Assembly: GCF_022458865.1 (NCBI RefSeq)
Contig: NZ_JAJNMU010000003.1
Location: 409,235 to 473,234 of the forward strand
Length of the DNA stretch: 64,000 nucleotides
Direction of reading: 5' to 3'
Source: Paenibacillus periandrae
GTDB lineage: Bacteria > Bacillota > Bacilli > Paenibacillales > NBRC-103111
Each line of letters starts with the position of its first letter. The first letter of the stretch is position 1. Of this stretch, positions 49,523-58,976 are shown in pieces. The notes beneath the pieces were generated by a model, which did not search any database, had not been told where the DNA came from, and was given only the letters and a program-made list of their open reading frames with translations. The translations under genes and the position numbers were made by a program.

Positions 49523-50698
49523 ATGTTTGCAGAGAGAACGAAGCATTTGAATGGTTCGGATATTCGGGCGATTCTGAAAATGACGGAACAACCAGGTATG
49601 ATCTCTTTTGCCGGAGGAATGCCTGCTCCCGAATTGTTTCCAATCGAGGAAATCCAGGAAGCATCCCAGCACGTATTGAAGCACCACGGCCAGCAAGCAT
49701 TACAATATACGATCACGGAGGGCTTCCTGCCGTTAAGAGAGCAGATTGCACAGCGAATGCTGGAAAAGTTCGATAAAGCCTGCTCTTCACGGCAAATTTT
49801 GATCACAAGCGGTTCGCAGCAGGGGATCGAGCTATCGGGCAAGCTGTTTCTCGACGAAGGGGATGTGGTGCTGTGCGAAAGTCCCTCTTTTCTCGGTGCC
49901 TTTCAAGCTTTTCGCCTCTACAATCCGAGATTTATCGAGGTGCCTACAGATGATCAAGGGATGATTATGGAGGAATTGACACGTATTCTGGAGACTACAG
50001 ATCGGGTGAAGCTGCTTTATGTGATCCCGGATTTTCAGAATCCTACGGGTCGGTCGTGGTCACTGGCAAGACGCAAGGAATTGATGGAGATTGTCAGTCA
50101 TTACGAGATCGTAGTGGTCGAGGATAATCCATATGGCGAATTGATTTACGAAGGTGATTCGCTCCCTTCATTAGCTTCGTTGGATCAGAAGGATCAGGTC
50201 GTGTTTCTCGGCTCATTTTCCAAAATTCTCTGTCCCGGATTCAGAGTCGGCTGGGTGTGTGCTTCTCCACAGTGGCTGGAAAAGTATGTGATGGCCAAGC
50301 AAGCTGCGGATACGCATACGTCAACTTTTTGCCAGCAGGTGATCCATTCTTACTTGGAACGATACGATTTGGATCGAAATGTCAGTAAAATCAAGGACGT
50401 GTATCGAAAACGTAGAAATATCATGCTGGATGTTATGGATCGTGAATTTCCGGAAACGGCTTTATTTAGCAAGCCCGGAGGCGGATTATTCATCTGGGTG
50501 GAGCTTCCGGCATCCGTCAATACGAGAGAGGTTCTTGCAAAAAGTTTGGAAAAAGGGATCGCTTTTGTGCCTGGAGGTTCCTTTTATCCTAATAGTGGTC
50601 ATGAGCATGCGATGCGTCTGAATTTTTCAAATATGCCGGAGGACAAAATCATCGAGGGTATCCCCCGTCTGGCAGCAGTTATCCGAACATTCATATAA
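49523..50698 (+). CDS. PLP-dependent aminotransferase (2-aminoadipate/KAT II type)
   Basis: Transfers an amino group between amino acids and 2-oxoacids. The 391-aa protein belongs to the single-domain class I group without an N-terminal HTH. Features: ISFAGGMPAPELFP, LITSGSQQGIEL, PDFQNPTGRSWS, EDNPYGELIYEG, and the Lys234 Schiff base in SFSKILCPGFRVGW with the phosphate Arg. ATG 49523 or GTG 49520. It is followed closely by the hydroxylase gene and fits a step that converts a hydroxy-amino acid to its 2-oxoacid. Confidence 0.9.
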   Translation: MFAERTKHLNGSDIRAILKMTEQPGMISFAGGMPAPELFPIEEIQEASQHVLKHHGQQALQYTITEGFLPLREQIAQRMLEKFDKACSSRQILITSGSQQGIELSGKLFLDEGDVVLCESPSFLGAFQAFRLYNPRFIEVPTDDQGMIMEELTRILETTDRVKLLYVIPDFQNPTGRSWSLARRKELMEIVSHYEIVVVEDNPYGELIYEGDSLPSLASLDQKDQVVFLGSFSKILCPGFRVGWVCASPQWLEKYVMAKQAADTHTSTFCQQVIHSYLERYDLDRNVSKIKDVYRKRRNIMLDVMDREFPETALFSKPGGGLFIWVELPASVNTREVLAKSLEKGIAFVPGGSFYPNSGHEHAMRLNFSNMPEDKIIEGIPRLAAVIRTFI

Positions 50699-50716
50699 TA
50701 AGGAGCGATATCAACT

Positions 50717-51454
50717 ATGAAATCATCTGTACCAAACTTTCAAACAACACTGGATGTTAAGCAGGTCTCAGCTCACGTTGCACAGCAGGGCTATTACCCA
50801 TTAACGAGTGATTTTTTTACGCAGGCTGATTTTTTTCAAAAAGATGACGCTGAGCGATTTATCGACAGCTTTCACAATCTGACAATTGATAAATATATGA
50901 AGGACAATGGAACCTACAGGCTTCGCCGGTTTGCCACTATTGAATACAGCACGAGTGACAGAGCCCTTCATGTTTTCAACGATCGCCCTTATTACCAGCC
51001 AACCGAAATCAACACCTTGAACGGCGGAATCGTAAGACACTTTGATCCTATGGAAGAGAGCATCGTTACGGACAATACATTTTTAAGAGGGTTGCTCCAA
51101 TGGGCTTTTAACGCAGTAGAGCAATTGGAAGGACCCAGCGATTGGGAAGTGTCCCTTCATCAAATCCGCATATTAGCCAGAATCGACGAGCAGGGAGAAC
51201 CGGCTCCAGAGGGCGTTCACCGGGATGGTGTGACGTACATTATGATGATGGTTCTGGCACGGGAGAACGTCCTTGGTGGGGAAAGTACGATCTACGATAA
51301 TGACCGCAATCCGCTGATGAGTACGACGCTGCAGCCGTTTGATTTGATATTTGCCGATGATAACCGGGTCATGCACGGAGTTAGCGCTATTCTGCCTGAT
51401 ACAGTCGATGGTTATCGGGACGTGTTCGTAGCTGCTTTTACGAAAAAAGGATGA
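50717..51454 (+). CDS. 2-oxoglutarate/Fe(II) amino-acid hydroxylase (IDO-type)
   Basis: Uses O2, 2-oxoglutarate and Fe(II) to hydroxylate a free amino acid. The fold matches the 2OG-Fe dioxygenase family (PF10014) that includes Bacillus thuringiensis L-isoleucine 4-hydroxylase. The Fe triad is His168 and Asp170 in GVHRDGVTY and His220 in RVMHGVS; a basic residue in GYRDVFVAAF may bind 2-oxoglutarate. At 245 aa it is full length. Sandwiched between aminotransferase and aldolase. The substrate (Ile, Leu or Met) is not decided by sequence. Confidence 0.85.
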   Translation: MKSSVPNFQTTLDVKQVSAHVAQQGYYPLTSDFFTQADFFQKDDAERFIDSFHNLTIDKYMKDNGTYRLRRFATIEYSTSDRALHVFNDRPYYQPTEINTLNGGIVRHFDPMEESIVTDNTFLRGLLQWAFNAVEQLEGPSDWEVSLHQIRILARIDEQGEPAPEGVHRDGVTYIMMMVLARENVLGGESTIYDNDRNPLMSTTLQPFDLIFADDNRVMHGVSAILPDTVDGYRDVFVAAFTKKG

Positions 51455-51485
51455 TTCTAGCTTCCATGAGAAAGGATGAGCCAGC

Positions 51486-51896
51486 GTGCCGATGATGTTC
51501 CCGGCTGCTCAAGCTGTTGTGCCCTTCATTTCGACGATCTCGAATCATTATCTAATATTGGAATTCGAAGTGATTTGCGATATTCCTGGAAAAGCTGCAG
51601 ATGCTGAATGGCGAGCCAGCTTGGATGAATTTCTCAGCAGCACAGAGCTTGCGCTCACAGGTGCAGGTGTGTTCATGCAGTCTAAAACGATGGTTTTCCT
51701 CAACCCGGAAGAAACAGCCGTGCATCGTTACATCGTGCATCTCCTATTGGATGGAGCCTTCGAGCCTTCCAAGATTGCTGAGCTGCTGTCCAATACGGCT
51801 GCTGAGATTTCCATGCATGCCCCGGAGCATCGATTGAAATACGCACCTTGCTTCACGGATCAGCTCGTGACCTTCGTCATTGAGGCTGGATTCTGA
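51486..51896 (+). CDS. Unrecognised protein within the hydroxylation cluster (136 aa)
   Basis: Starts at GTG 51486. A soluble alpha-beta protein (AVVPFISTISNHYLILEFEV, LLLDGAFEPSKIAELLSNT). No family recognised. It lies 31 bp after the hydroxylase and 36 bp before the aldolase, all in the same direction, so it likely acts in the same pathway, perhaps as a small binding or accessory protein. Confidence 0.6.
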   Translation: MPMMFPAAQAVVPFISTISNHYLILEFEVICDIPGKAADAEWRASLDEFLSSTELALTGAGVFMQSKTMVFLNPEETAVHRYIVHLLLDGAFEPSKIAELLSNTAAEISMHAPEHRLKYAPCFTDQLVTFVIEAGF

Positions 51897-51932
51897 ATTA
51901 GACGAATTCATGTAGAAAGGAGTTAATCCCAC

Positions 51933-52994
51933 ATGGGGGGGAAGCGGTTTATACAAATTTTGGATGCGACGCTGAGGGACGGAAGTCATCCACTTCGACA
52001 CCAATACGATGCCGATACGCTTTCGCGTATAGCCTCTTACCTGGAGCGGGCGAATGTCCCTTACCTTGAGGTTTGCCATGGGGATGGTCTTGGCGGCTCC
52101 AGCCTGCATTTTGGTAAAGGCAGGCTCACCGATGAGGAAGCTATAAGCACTGTAAAAGCGGCAGCACAGCAGGTGAATATCGCGGCGCTGCTGCTGCCTG
52201 GCGTTGGTAGGCTAGCGGATCTGGAGCAGGCTGTGCAAACGGGAATAGGAACGATACGAATTGCGACGCTGGCCTCGGAAGCCGATCTGGCGCACCGCTA
52301 TATCCACAAAGCGGCAGACCTTGGCATTGAAGCGTTTGGCTTTCTGATGCTGAGCTCGACATGCTCCCCGCAGCAGCTATTGGAGCAGGCACGCAAGCTC
52401 GAAGCATTCGGAGCGAATGCGATCTATATCGTCGATTCAACGGGAGCGATGGCCATGGACGAGGTTCGGACCAAGGTCAGTCTGTTACGGCGTTACATTT
52501 CTATTCGCATCGGATTTCACGGCCACAACAACCTCGGTTTGGCGGTGGGCAATTCACTAGCAGCTGTCGAAGAAGGAGCCGATCTGGTGGATGGCTGCCT
52601 TGCTGGCTTTGGCGCCGGTGCCGGCAATGCCCCTACGGAAGTGCTCGCTGCCGTGCTGCATAAGATGGGCTATGAAACAGGCACGAACGCAGGCATCCTT
52701 CTACAGGCTGCTGATGATATGCTGAAGCAGGTGATGCCGGCTCCCCAATTTATTGAACGGGGGGCACTTGCTCTCGGTACACTTGGCATCCGGGGCAGCT
52801 CCTTGTTTACTACGCTTCCGCTGCTCGGAAAATATGGTATCGATGTCAGGGATATCCTTAGCCAGCTGGTCACAGAAGGAAGCGACGCTTTGTCCATAGA
52901 AGCATTGGCTGACGAATACCTTATAAAGCAATCGAATGGTTCACCCGTTGTACGTTCCCGCGAAACGAAGGGGAGCGGGCCTCATTTTCATTAA
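51933..52994 (+). CDS. 4-hydroxy-2-oxoacid aldolase (HOA/DmpG family)
   Basis: Metal-dependent aldol cleavage of 4-hydroxy-2-oxoacids, giving pyruvate or a homologue plus an aldehyde. The TIM-barrel starts with ILDATLRDGSHPLRHQYDAD, typical of HMGL-like enzymes, with YIVDSTGAM, RIGFHGHNNLGLAVGNSLAA and LVDGCLAGFGAGAGNAPTEV. No dehydrogenase partner (DmpF) is next to it, unlike in meta-cleavage pathways. It ends the cluster; the terminator at 53075 follows. Confidence 0.88.
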   Translation: MGGKRFIQILDATLRDGSHPLRHQYDADTLSRIASYLERANVPYLEVCHGDGLGGSSLHFGKGRLTDEEAISTVKAAAQQVNIAALLLPGVGRLADLEQAVQTGIGTIRIATLASEADLAHRYIHKAADLGIEAFGFLMLSSTCSPQQLLEQARKLEAFGANAIYIVDSTGAMAMDEVRTKVSLLRRYISIRIGFHGHNNLGLAVGNSLAAVEEGADLVDGCLAGFGAGAGNAPTEVLAAVLHKMGYETGTNAGILLQAADDMLKQVMPAPQFIERGALALGTLGIRGSSLFTTLPLLGKYGIDVRDILSQLVTEGSDALSIEALADEYLIKQSNGSPVVRSRETKGSGPHFH

Positions 52995-53074
52995 TTTGCA
53001 GCCTCTGCTTGAGCAGCGCCTCCTTACTAACAGCACGTTAGTTCAGCTCATATACTCATATAGCCATTCCTCAA

Positions 53075-53125
53075 GATTGCCAACCATTTAGCCGTAAAGG
53101 CTGATAGCGGCAATCTTTTATTTTT
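53075..53125 (+). terminator. Terminator after the hydroxylation cluster
   Basis: GATTGCC (53075-53081) pairs with GGCAATC (53109-53115), with an inner AGCC/GGCT stem, followed by TTTTATTTTTTT. Confidence 0.85.
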
Positions 53126-53207
53126 TTGTATATATGTCATACTAAATTGGAGTGGAACTGTGATAAGATCGATAAAACCGATTTCAGAACGTACATGAGG
53201 TGAGAGT

Positions 53208-54761
53208 ATGGAGAATGCTCCGTTTACCGTGCAGGATTTGCTGCAAATGCCATTGTTTCAAGGTGCCAAAATCATCTCTGGACATGAAGGCGTAGCCAAT
53301 GAAATTTATTATATTGATAGTATGGAGACGCCCGACCTGACAGGCTGGCTTCGTCCTAATGAACTGATCCTGACGACAGGCTATTCGTTCCGCCATGATC
53401 CTAATATGCTCTGCTTGTTACTGGATGAAATGCATAGGGTTGGCGGTTCGGCGGTAGGAATCAAGATGAGACGTTATATACAGGATATACCTCAGGAAGC
53501 GATTCACAAAAGCAACATCTATAAAATCCCTTTATTCGATATACCGCTTGAAATCCCTTTTATGGATATGACGCGCTCGATATTGGATCAAATTCTGAAG
53601 CGTCAAGCCTACATGCTCCGTGAGCTGCAGGAAGTAAATCAGCAGTTTACGAATTTGGTATTAAATCGGCGAACGACGGAGCTGGTTGTCCTGATTGGGC
53701 AGCTCCTGCATTGTGAAGTGGCTGTATTGAACCAAGAGGAAGAGATTGAAAGCAGTACCGCCAAATTTAAAAAAACGGACATTGCCGAAAAGCATAATAT
53801 TCGTGTGGGAAGCCGCAATTTTGGATATTTGTCGATCACCCGCAAGCTGAGTGAGCAGGATCATTTTGAACAGAGCTGTCTCGATCATGCAGTTACGGTA
53901 TTGGCGATTGAATTTACTATACGGCAGTCCCAGCAGCTTCAATTGGAACGGGAGCAGGAAGTGTTTCTTGTAGAGCTGCTGTCCGGCCTGAACCACGAGG
54001 AGGAGCTGCTGCGTTACCGGGCCAAACGTTTGGCTATTCCTCAAGGACCCTGCATCTATGTTATCGTCATTAAACCTTTCAGCCGGACGACCCTTGATGC
54101 GGAACAAATCGGCAGGATCAATAATTGGATGGTACGTGAAATCAACACGCCTCGTAGCATTACACGCAAAGGGGTGGAGGTGAACGGCCGCGTTATGATT
54201 CTTTGCAGCTCGGTCCATAAGGATATCGAGGGTCAGCGAAGGGAAACAGAGCAGTATGTACAGGAGCTGCTGAAAAAGGCCGTCAGGCTTGAGGAGGAAA
54301 TAAGTCTCGTATGTGGAGTAGGAGGTATTGTTGAGCGGCTGGCGAATCTTTCTGACAGCAGCCGGGAGGCTCAGAAGGCTTTGGCTATTGGTGAAGGCTC
54401 TTTGCCCCATCAGGCCGTTGTTCACATTCATGACGTGCTTATAGAGCAATTGCTGATGGATTCAGCGGATCACCCCGTACTCGCGGTATTGACGCAAACG
54501 TTTATCACTCCCTTGGAGGCTTATGATAAAGAATATGGAACGAATCTATTGGTTACCCTGGAAGCTTTTCTGAGAGAGCGAAATAACACAAAGCGAGTGG
54601 CAGAGGAGTTGTCTATACATCGCAACTCTGTACTTTATCGACTGGAACGGATCAGTGAGATCCTGAAAATCGATATGAATGATACAGAGGTGCGTTTACG
54701 GTTGGATTTGGCCATTCGCTTTTGGAAAATGAAAAATGTGAACAGAACGACTATGCTGTGA
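53208..54761 (+). CDS. PucR family transcriptional regulator
   Basis: The N-terminal PucR domain (TVQDLLQMPLFQGAKIISG; ELILTTGYSFRHDPN) senses small molecules, a GGDEF-like central domain follows, and the C-terminal helix-turn-helix (NNTKRVAEELSIHRNSVLYR) binds DNA. PucR proteins regulate purine, hydantoin or amino-acid breakdown and often accompany DUF917 and OPT genes, so this one may control the peptide operon or the hydroxylase cluster. Confidence 0.88.
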   Translation: MENAPFTVQDLLQMPLFQGAKIISGHEGVANEIYYIDSMETPDLTGWLRPNELILTTGYSFRHDPNMLCLLLDEMHRVGGSAVGIKMRRYIQDIPQEAIHKSNIYKIPLFDIPLEIPFMDMTRSILDQILKRQAYMLRELQEVNQQFTNLVLNRRTTELVVLIGQLLHCEVAVLNQEEEIESSTAKFKKTDIAEKHNIRVGSRNFGYLSITRKLSEQDHFEQSCLDHAVTVLAIEFTIRQSQQLQLEREQEVFLVELLSGLNHEEELLRYRAKRLAIPQGPCIYVIVIKPFSRTTLDAEQIGRINNWMVREINTPRSITRKGVEVNGRVMILCSSVHKDIEGQRRETEQYVQELLKKAVRLEEEISLVCGVGGIVERLANLSDSSREAQKALAIGEGSLPHQAVVHIHDVLIEQLLMDSADHPVLAVLTQTFITPLEAYDKEYGTNLLVTLEAFLRERNNTKRVAEELSIHRNSVLYRLERISEILKIDMNDTEVRLRLDLAIRFWKMKNVNRTTML

Positions 54762-54967
54762 GACTATTAACAGAATCGCGCTTTCAGCTTGATTAAGTAC
54801 TTGTTACGAGTGGTATAGAAGGCACACTGCTTAGCAAGTATGCTAACCTTTTACTATTGAACTTTGTAGTAGCTTATCCAGAACAATTACTAATTGTAGG
54901 TCCAGTGGTACGTTATATTTTAACGAACTTTGTGAAGCCGTCCAATCAAGCCGTTCAATCTTGATAA

Positions 54968-55014
54968 AGCGACCCCGCACAGCCTTGAAAGGGTATGTAG
55001 GGTCGACTTTTTTA
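54968..55014. terminator. Terminator (bidirectional) beside a small reverse gene
   Basis: AGCGACCC (54968-54975) pairs with GGGTCGACT (55000-55008) with one bulge; T-rich tails on both sides. It lies at the 3' end of the small reverse gene 55012-55131. Confidence 0.6.
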
Positions 55015-55131
55015 CTTTCCCGCATCATATTCGTTGGAGTGTTCCTCCAGCGATTTAATTTTTCCATGGGGGTTTTGTGCTTGCTTACGAATTTTCCATT
55101 GATTTTCCTTACGGCTTTTCGATTGGCTCAT
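55012..55131 (-). CDS. Small basic protein (39 aa), reverse strand
   Basis: Starts at an ATG about 9 bases after AAAGGAGTG. The peptide (MSQSKSRKENQWKIRKQAQN, then IKSLEEHSNEYDAGK) is basic and hydrophilic. A terminator hairpin follows directly. The overlapping reverse frame 54843-55067 has a plausible composition but no site and runs through the hairpin, so it is rejected. Confidence 0.5.
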   Translation of the reverse strand: MSQSKSRKENQWKIRKQAQNPHGKIKSLEEHSNEYDAGK

Positions 55132-55252
55132 CGCAATAAACACTCCTTTGGAATGCGGATATGGTGTTGCTCATTTAACTTGTGATTTTATTAAATATTA
55201 TATACTAATTTAAGATGAACGAATAAAAAGGGTTCGTAATAGCCATAATACA

Positions 55253-55453
55253 TTCAACGGTGATAAGAGAGGTGTGGTTCCGTTGGGCTATCTAACGAAA
55301 CATTCCAGGGAAGTTGTAAGAATCTAAAGTGAAGCGAGGGGATGTGCCGCAGAGACGTTATTGTAGTACCCATACTGCATATTGTTGATGTTGGTAAGAC
55401 CTAAGGTTCAAAAGGGTTCATAGCAGTAGTACCAAATCAAATTCACCGTTGAA
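55253..55453 (+). ncRNA. Candidate structured non-coding RNA before gatC
   Basis: TTCAACGGTGA (55253-55263) is an exact reverse complement of TCACCGTTGAA (55443-55453), closing a 179-nt interior that holds no open frame with a ribosome site. A rho-independent terminator follows 3 bp later. Similar AAAAGGGTTC segments occur just before the stem (55227) and inside it (55410), and GTAGTACC occurs twice. It does not fit the T-box end sequence or other riboswitches I know. It could be a cis regulator, a small RNA or the relic of a repeat element. Confidence 0.5.
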
Positions 55454-55456
55454 AAG

Positions 55457-55480
55457 GACTCCGCGAGGGGTCTTTTTTCT
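55457..55480 (+). terminator. Terminator of the candidate ncRNA
   Basis: GACTCC (55457-55462) and GGGGTC (55467-55472) around GCGA, followed by TTTTTTCTTTTC. Confidence 0.8.
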
Positions 55481-55502
55481 TTTCGTTACTACGTCAAAAC
55501 AA

Positions 55503-55531
55503 TTGAGTTCAATTTCCATCTAGTCTATAAT
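55503..55531 (+). promoter_or_regulatory. gatCAB promoter
   Basis: TTGAGT (55503-55508) and TATAAT (55526-55531) at 17-bp spacing, 49 bp before the gatC start and downstream of the ncRNA terminator, so gatCAB has an independent promoter. Confidence 0.8.
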
Positions 55532-55580
55532 GATAAAAACGCAATACCCATGTCATCCATAACGAAACGGGGGCCATTCA

Positions 55581-55868
55581 GTGAGCATTACAATCAAAGA
55601 CGTTGAGCACGTAGCCAAATTGGCCAGACTTGAGCTCAGTGAGCAGGAAAAACAAACGTTCACCGAACAGATGAACGCGATCTTAAAATACGCGGATCAA
55701 TTAAATGAACTTAATACCGATAACGTGGAACCAACGAGTCATCCGGTGCCGCTCGTTAATGTGATGCGCGAAGACGTGTCCAGACCATCCTTGCCCATAG
55801 ACAAAGTGCTGTTGAACGCGCCGGATGAAGAAGAAGGTCAAATCAAAGTGCCTGCAGTATTGGAGTAA
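55581..55868 (+). CDS. gatC: Glutamyl-tRNA(Gln) amidotransferase subunit C
   Basis: The 95-aa linker subunit that clamps GatA to GatB. The pattern ITIKDVEHVAKLARLELSEQ, KYADQLNELNTDNVEPTSHP and NAPDEEEGQIKVPAVLE is fully conserved. GTG 55581 is the start. It opens gatCAB, which converts Glu-tRNA(Gln) and probably Asp-tRNA(Asn) to the amidated forms. Confidence 0.95.
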   Translation: MSITIKDVEHVAKLARLELSEQEKQTFTEQMNAILKYADQLNELNTDNVEPTSHPVPLVNVMREDVSRPSLPIDKVLLNAPDEEEGQIKVPAVLE

Positions 55869-55901
55869 GATTAATAGATTATTGAAAGGGAGGACGCGGT
55901 T

Positions 55902-57359
55902 TTGTCTTTATTCGATCTTAAGTTACAAGAGATACATACCCAATTGAAAGCTAAACAAATTACCGTTTCCGATCTTGTGAACGAATCCTATACAAGGATT
56001 GGACAAGTTGACGGTAAAGTTAAAGCCTTTTTGAAATTGGATGAGGAGAATGCGCGTACGACTGCAGCTACGTTGGACGAGCAGCTGGACAAGAGTGAAA
56101 GTCGTGGGCTGCTGTTCGGCTTGCCGATCGGGATTAAGGATAATATCGTTACAGAAGGCGTTACAACGACTTGTGCGAGCCAGTTTCTGCGTAACTTTAA
56201 CCCGGTCTACGATGCAACTGTAGTATCGAAGCTGAAGGATGCGCAGGCTATTTCCATTGGTAAGCTCAATATGGATGAATTTGCGATGGGCGGCTCCAAC
56301 GAGAATTCGAGCTTCCAGATCACCTACAATCCATGGAATACGGAATATGTGCCAGGTGGTTCAAGCGGTGGTTCGGCTGCGGCTGTGGCTGCAGGAGAGG
56401 TTTACTTCTCCTTGGGCTCCGATACAGGAGGATCGATTCGCCAACCGGCTGCTTATTGCGGTATTGTCGGCTTAAAACCGACGTATGGCCTCGTGTCCCG
56501 CTTCGGTCTGGTAGCCTTTGCCTCATCGCTGGATCAGATCGGTCCCTTGACCAAAAATGTAGAAGACAGTGCCTACTTGCTGCAATCGATCGCGGGTCAT
56601 GATCCGAAGGATTCAACATCTGCGAACGTGGATATTCCTGACTATATTAGCGCCCTGAGCGGTGACGTAAAAGGCTTAAGAATCGCGCTTCCGAAGGAAT
56701 ATATGGGTGAAGGTATCGATCCGGCTGTCCGTGAATCCGTGCTGTCCGCGCTTAAAGTGCTGGAGAGTCTTGGTGCTGTGGTCGAGGAAGTATCCTTACC
56801 GCATTCTGAATATGCAGTGGCTACGTATTATTTACTGGCATCCTCGGAGGCATCCTCCAACCTGGCCCGTTTCGACGGCGTTCGTTATGGCGTTCGTGCC
56901 GATAATCCGAACAATTTGCTGGATCTGTATCACAGATCACGGAGCGAAGGTTTTGGACCGGAAGTCAAACGCCGCATTATGCTTGGCACCTATGCACTCA
57001 GCTCCGGTTATTATGATGCCTATTATTTAAAGGCTCAAAAGGTGCGTACTCTGATCAAGCAGGATTTTGATAACGTGTTTGAGAACTATGATGTCGTAAT
57101 CGGTCCTACTGCGCCTACTACCGCCTTTAAGGTTGGTTCCCAGGTGAATGATCCGTTAACGATGTACTTAAACGATATTTTAACGATTCCCGTGAATCTT
57201 GCTGGCGTTCCGGCAATCAGTGTTCCTTGCGGATTTACTGACGGCCTGCCTATCGGCTTGCAAATTATTGGTAAAGCATTGAGCGAAGCGACGATTTTAC
57301 GGGTAGCTCATGCTTTTGAACAACATACAGACTTCCATAAGCAGCGCCCCCAGCTGTAA
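55902..57359 (+). CDS. gatA: Glutamyl-tRNA(Gln) amidotransferase subunit A
   Basis: The amidase subunit that releases ammonia from glutamine. The Ser-cisSer-Lys triad is present: Lys79 in GIKDNIV, Ser154 in [10 protein letters not shown] and Ser178 in [14 protein letters not shown] start at 55902 behind AAAGGGAGG. At 485 aa it is full length. Confidence 0.97.
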   Translation: MSLFDLKLQEIHTQLKAKQITVSDLVNESYTRIGQVDGKVKAFLKLDEENARTTAATLDEQLDKSESRGLLFGLPIGIKDNIVTEGVTTTCASQFLRNFNPVYDATVVSKLKDAQAISIGKLNMDEFAMGGSNENSSFQITYNPWNTEYVPGGSSGGSAAAVAAGEVYFSLGSDTGGSIRQPAAYCGIVGLKPTYGLVSRFGLVAFASSLDQIGPLTKNVEDSAYLLQSIAGHDPKDSTSANVDIPDYISALSGDVKGLRIALPKEYMGEGIDPAVRESVLSALKVLESLGAVVEEVSLPHSEYAVATYYLLASSEASSNLARFDGVRYGVRADNPNNLLDLYHRSRSEGFGPEVKRRIMLGTYALSSGYYDAYYLKAQKVRTLIKQDFDNVFENYDVVIGPTAPTTAFKVGSQVNDPLTMYLNDILTIPVNLAGVPAISVPCGFTDGLPIGLQIIGKALSEATILRVAHAFEQHTDFHKQRPQL

Positions 57360-57389
57360 CACCTTAGGATGAAAGGAGAATACACCTGC

Positions 57390-58841
57390 ATGTCAGCAAC
57401 AGAAACGAAATACGAAACGGTCATTGGGCTGGAAGTTCATGTCGAGCTTCATACGAAGTCCAAAATCTTTTGCGGATGCTCCACCGCCTTTGGAGCACCA
57501 CCGAACACGCATACTTGTCCCGTTTGTTTGGGCTACCCGGGTGTTTTGCCGGTGCTCAATAAGCAGGCTGTTGAATATGCAATGAAAGCGGCAATGGCGC
57601 TCAACTGCGAGATTGCTACAGATAGCAAGTTTGACCGTAAAAACTATTTTTATCCGGATTCCCCAAAAGCCTACCAAATTTCCCAATACGATAAACCGAT
57701 TGGTGAGCATGGCTGGATTGATATCGAAGTCAATGGTCAAACGAAACGGATCGGTGTGACCCGTGTTCATCTTGAAGAAGATGCAGGCAAGCTGACACAC
57801 GTAGACGGCGGTTACACGACCCTTGCGGATTTTAATCGTGTAGGAACCCCTTTGATTGAAATCGTATCCGAACCAGATCTGCGTTCACCGGAGGAAGCTC
57901 GTGCTTACTTGGAGAAGCTGAAGGCGATTATGCAGTATTGTGATGTGTCCGATGTGAAGATGGAGGAAGGCTCGCTGCGCTGCGACGCCAACGTCAGTAT
58001 TCGTCCTTACGATCAGGCTGAATTCGGTACCCGCGCTGAGCTGAAGAACATGAACTCGTTCCGTGGGGTGCAGAAGGGGTTGGAATATGAGGAATGGCGA
58101 CAGGCTGAAGTATTGAACAGCGGCGCCAAGGTCATTCAGGAAACACGCCGCTGGGATGACGCCCAAGGCAAGACGATCATGATGCGCAGCAAGGAAGAGG
58201 CTCATGACTACCGCTACTTCCCGGACCCAGACCTGGTGCGGCTATATATTGACGATGCCTGGAAGGCTCGCATTCGTGCTTCAATTCCGGAACTGCCGGA
58301 TGCACGGCAAGCCCGTTATGTGAGTGAGTATAGTCTGCCGAGCTACGACGCGCAGGTCATTACCTCCTCGATCAAGCTGGCCGATTTCTTTGAAGAGAGC
58401 TTGAAGTATACAAAAGACGCCAAAGCCGTATCGAACTGGATCATGGGTGATCTGCTTGGCTATTTGAACGCGAATAACCAAGAGCTTGAGCAGCTTCCGA
58501 TTACTGGCCAAGGCTTGGGCGAAATGATTTTATTGCTGGAAAAAGGCACGATCAGCAGTAAAATTGCCAAAACCGTCTTCAAGGCGATGCTGGAAACCGG
58601 CAAAGCTCCTGCGCAAATCGTTGAAGAGCAGGGCCTCGTGCAAATCAGCGACGAAGGTGCGATTAAAGCGGCAGTCGAGCAGGCTATCGCCAATAACCCG
58701 CAGTCCGTAGCCGATTTCAAAGCAGGTAAAGATAAAGCTGTAGGCTTCCTCGTCGGACAAGTCATGAAGGAAACGAAGGGTAAAGCCAATCCGGGACTCG
58801 TGAACAAGCTGATCGTTGAGTGTCTGCAGGCAGCTGAATAA
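57390..58841 (+). CDS. gatB: Aspartyl/glutamyl-tRNA amidotransferase subunit B
   Basis: The kinase/amidation subunit. The [20 protein letters not shown] start, [30 protein letters not shown] and the C-terminal tail with helical YqeY-like domain are all characteristic. ATG 57390 is chosen; ATG 57369 is upstream of the ribosome site. 483 aa, 30 bp after gatA. Confidence 0.97.
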   Translation: MSATETKYETVIGLEVHVELHTKSKIFCGCSTAFGAPPNTHTCPVCLGYPGVLPVLNKQAVEYAMKAAMALNCEIATDSKFDRKNYFYPDSPKAYQISQYDKPIGEHGWIDIEVNGQTKRIGVTRVHLEEDAGKLTHVDGGYTTLADFNRVGTPLIEIVSEPDLRSPEEARAYLEKLKAIMQYCDVSDVKMEEGSLRCDANVSIRPYDQAEFGTRAELKNMNSFRGVQKGLEYEEWRQAEVLNSGAKVIQETRRWDDAQGKTIMMRSKEEAHDYRYFPDPDLVRLYIDDAWKARIRASIPELPDARQARYVSEYSLPSYDAQVITSSIKLADFFEESLKYTKDAKAVSNWIMGDLLGYLNANNQELEQLPITGQGLGEMILLLEKGTISSKIAKTVFKAMLETGKAPAQIVEEQGLVQISDEGAIKAAVEQAIANNPQSVADFKAGKDKAVGFLVGQVMKETKGKANPGLVNKLIVECLQAAE

Positions 58842-58870
58842 ACTGCTTTATTAAATACGGAAATGGTTCA

Positions 58871-58942
58871 AGCCTTGATTCCATTTCATGTTCTGTAAGG
58901 ACCATAGAAGTCCGGAATATGAGAGGGAGTCAAGGCTTTTTT
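58871..58942 (+). terminator. Terminator of gatCAB
   Basis: AGCCTTGA (58871-58878) pairs with TCAAGGCT (58930-58937) with long interior loops, then TTTTTT. The next gene starts 35 bp later. Confidence 0.75.
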
Positions 58943-58976
58943 AATATGCACGAGCTTCATCAGGAAAGGATGACGA

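Noticed and set aside
54843..55067. 74-codon reverse frame after PucR
   Set aside because: No ribosome site and it runs through a terminator hairpin; the 39-aa frame at 55012-55131 is the better call.
55253..55480. T-box riboswitch before gatCAB
   Set aside because: The conserved AGGGTGGTACCGCG antiterminator is absent and gatCAB has its own promoter after the terminator.
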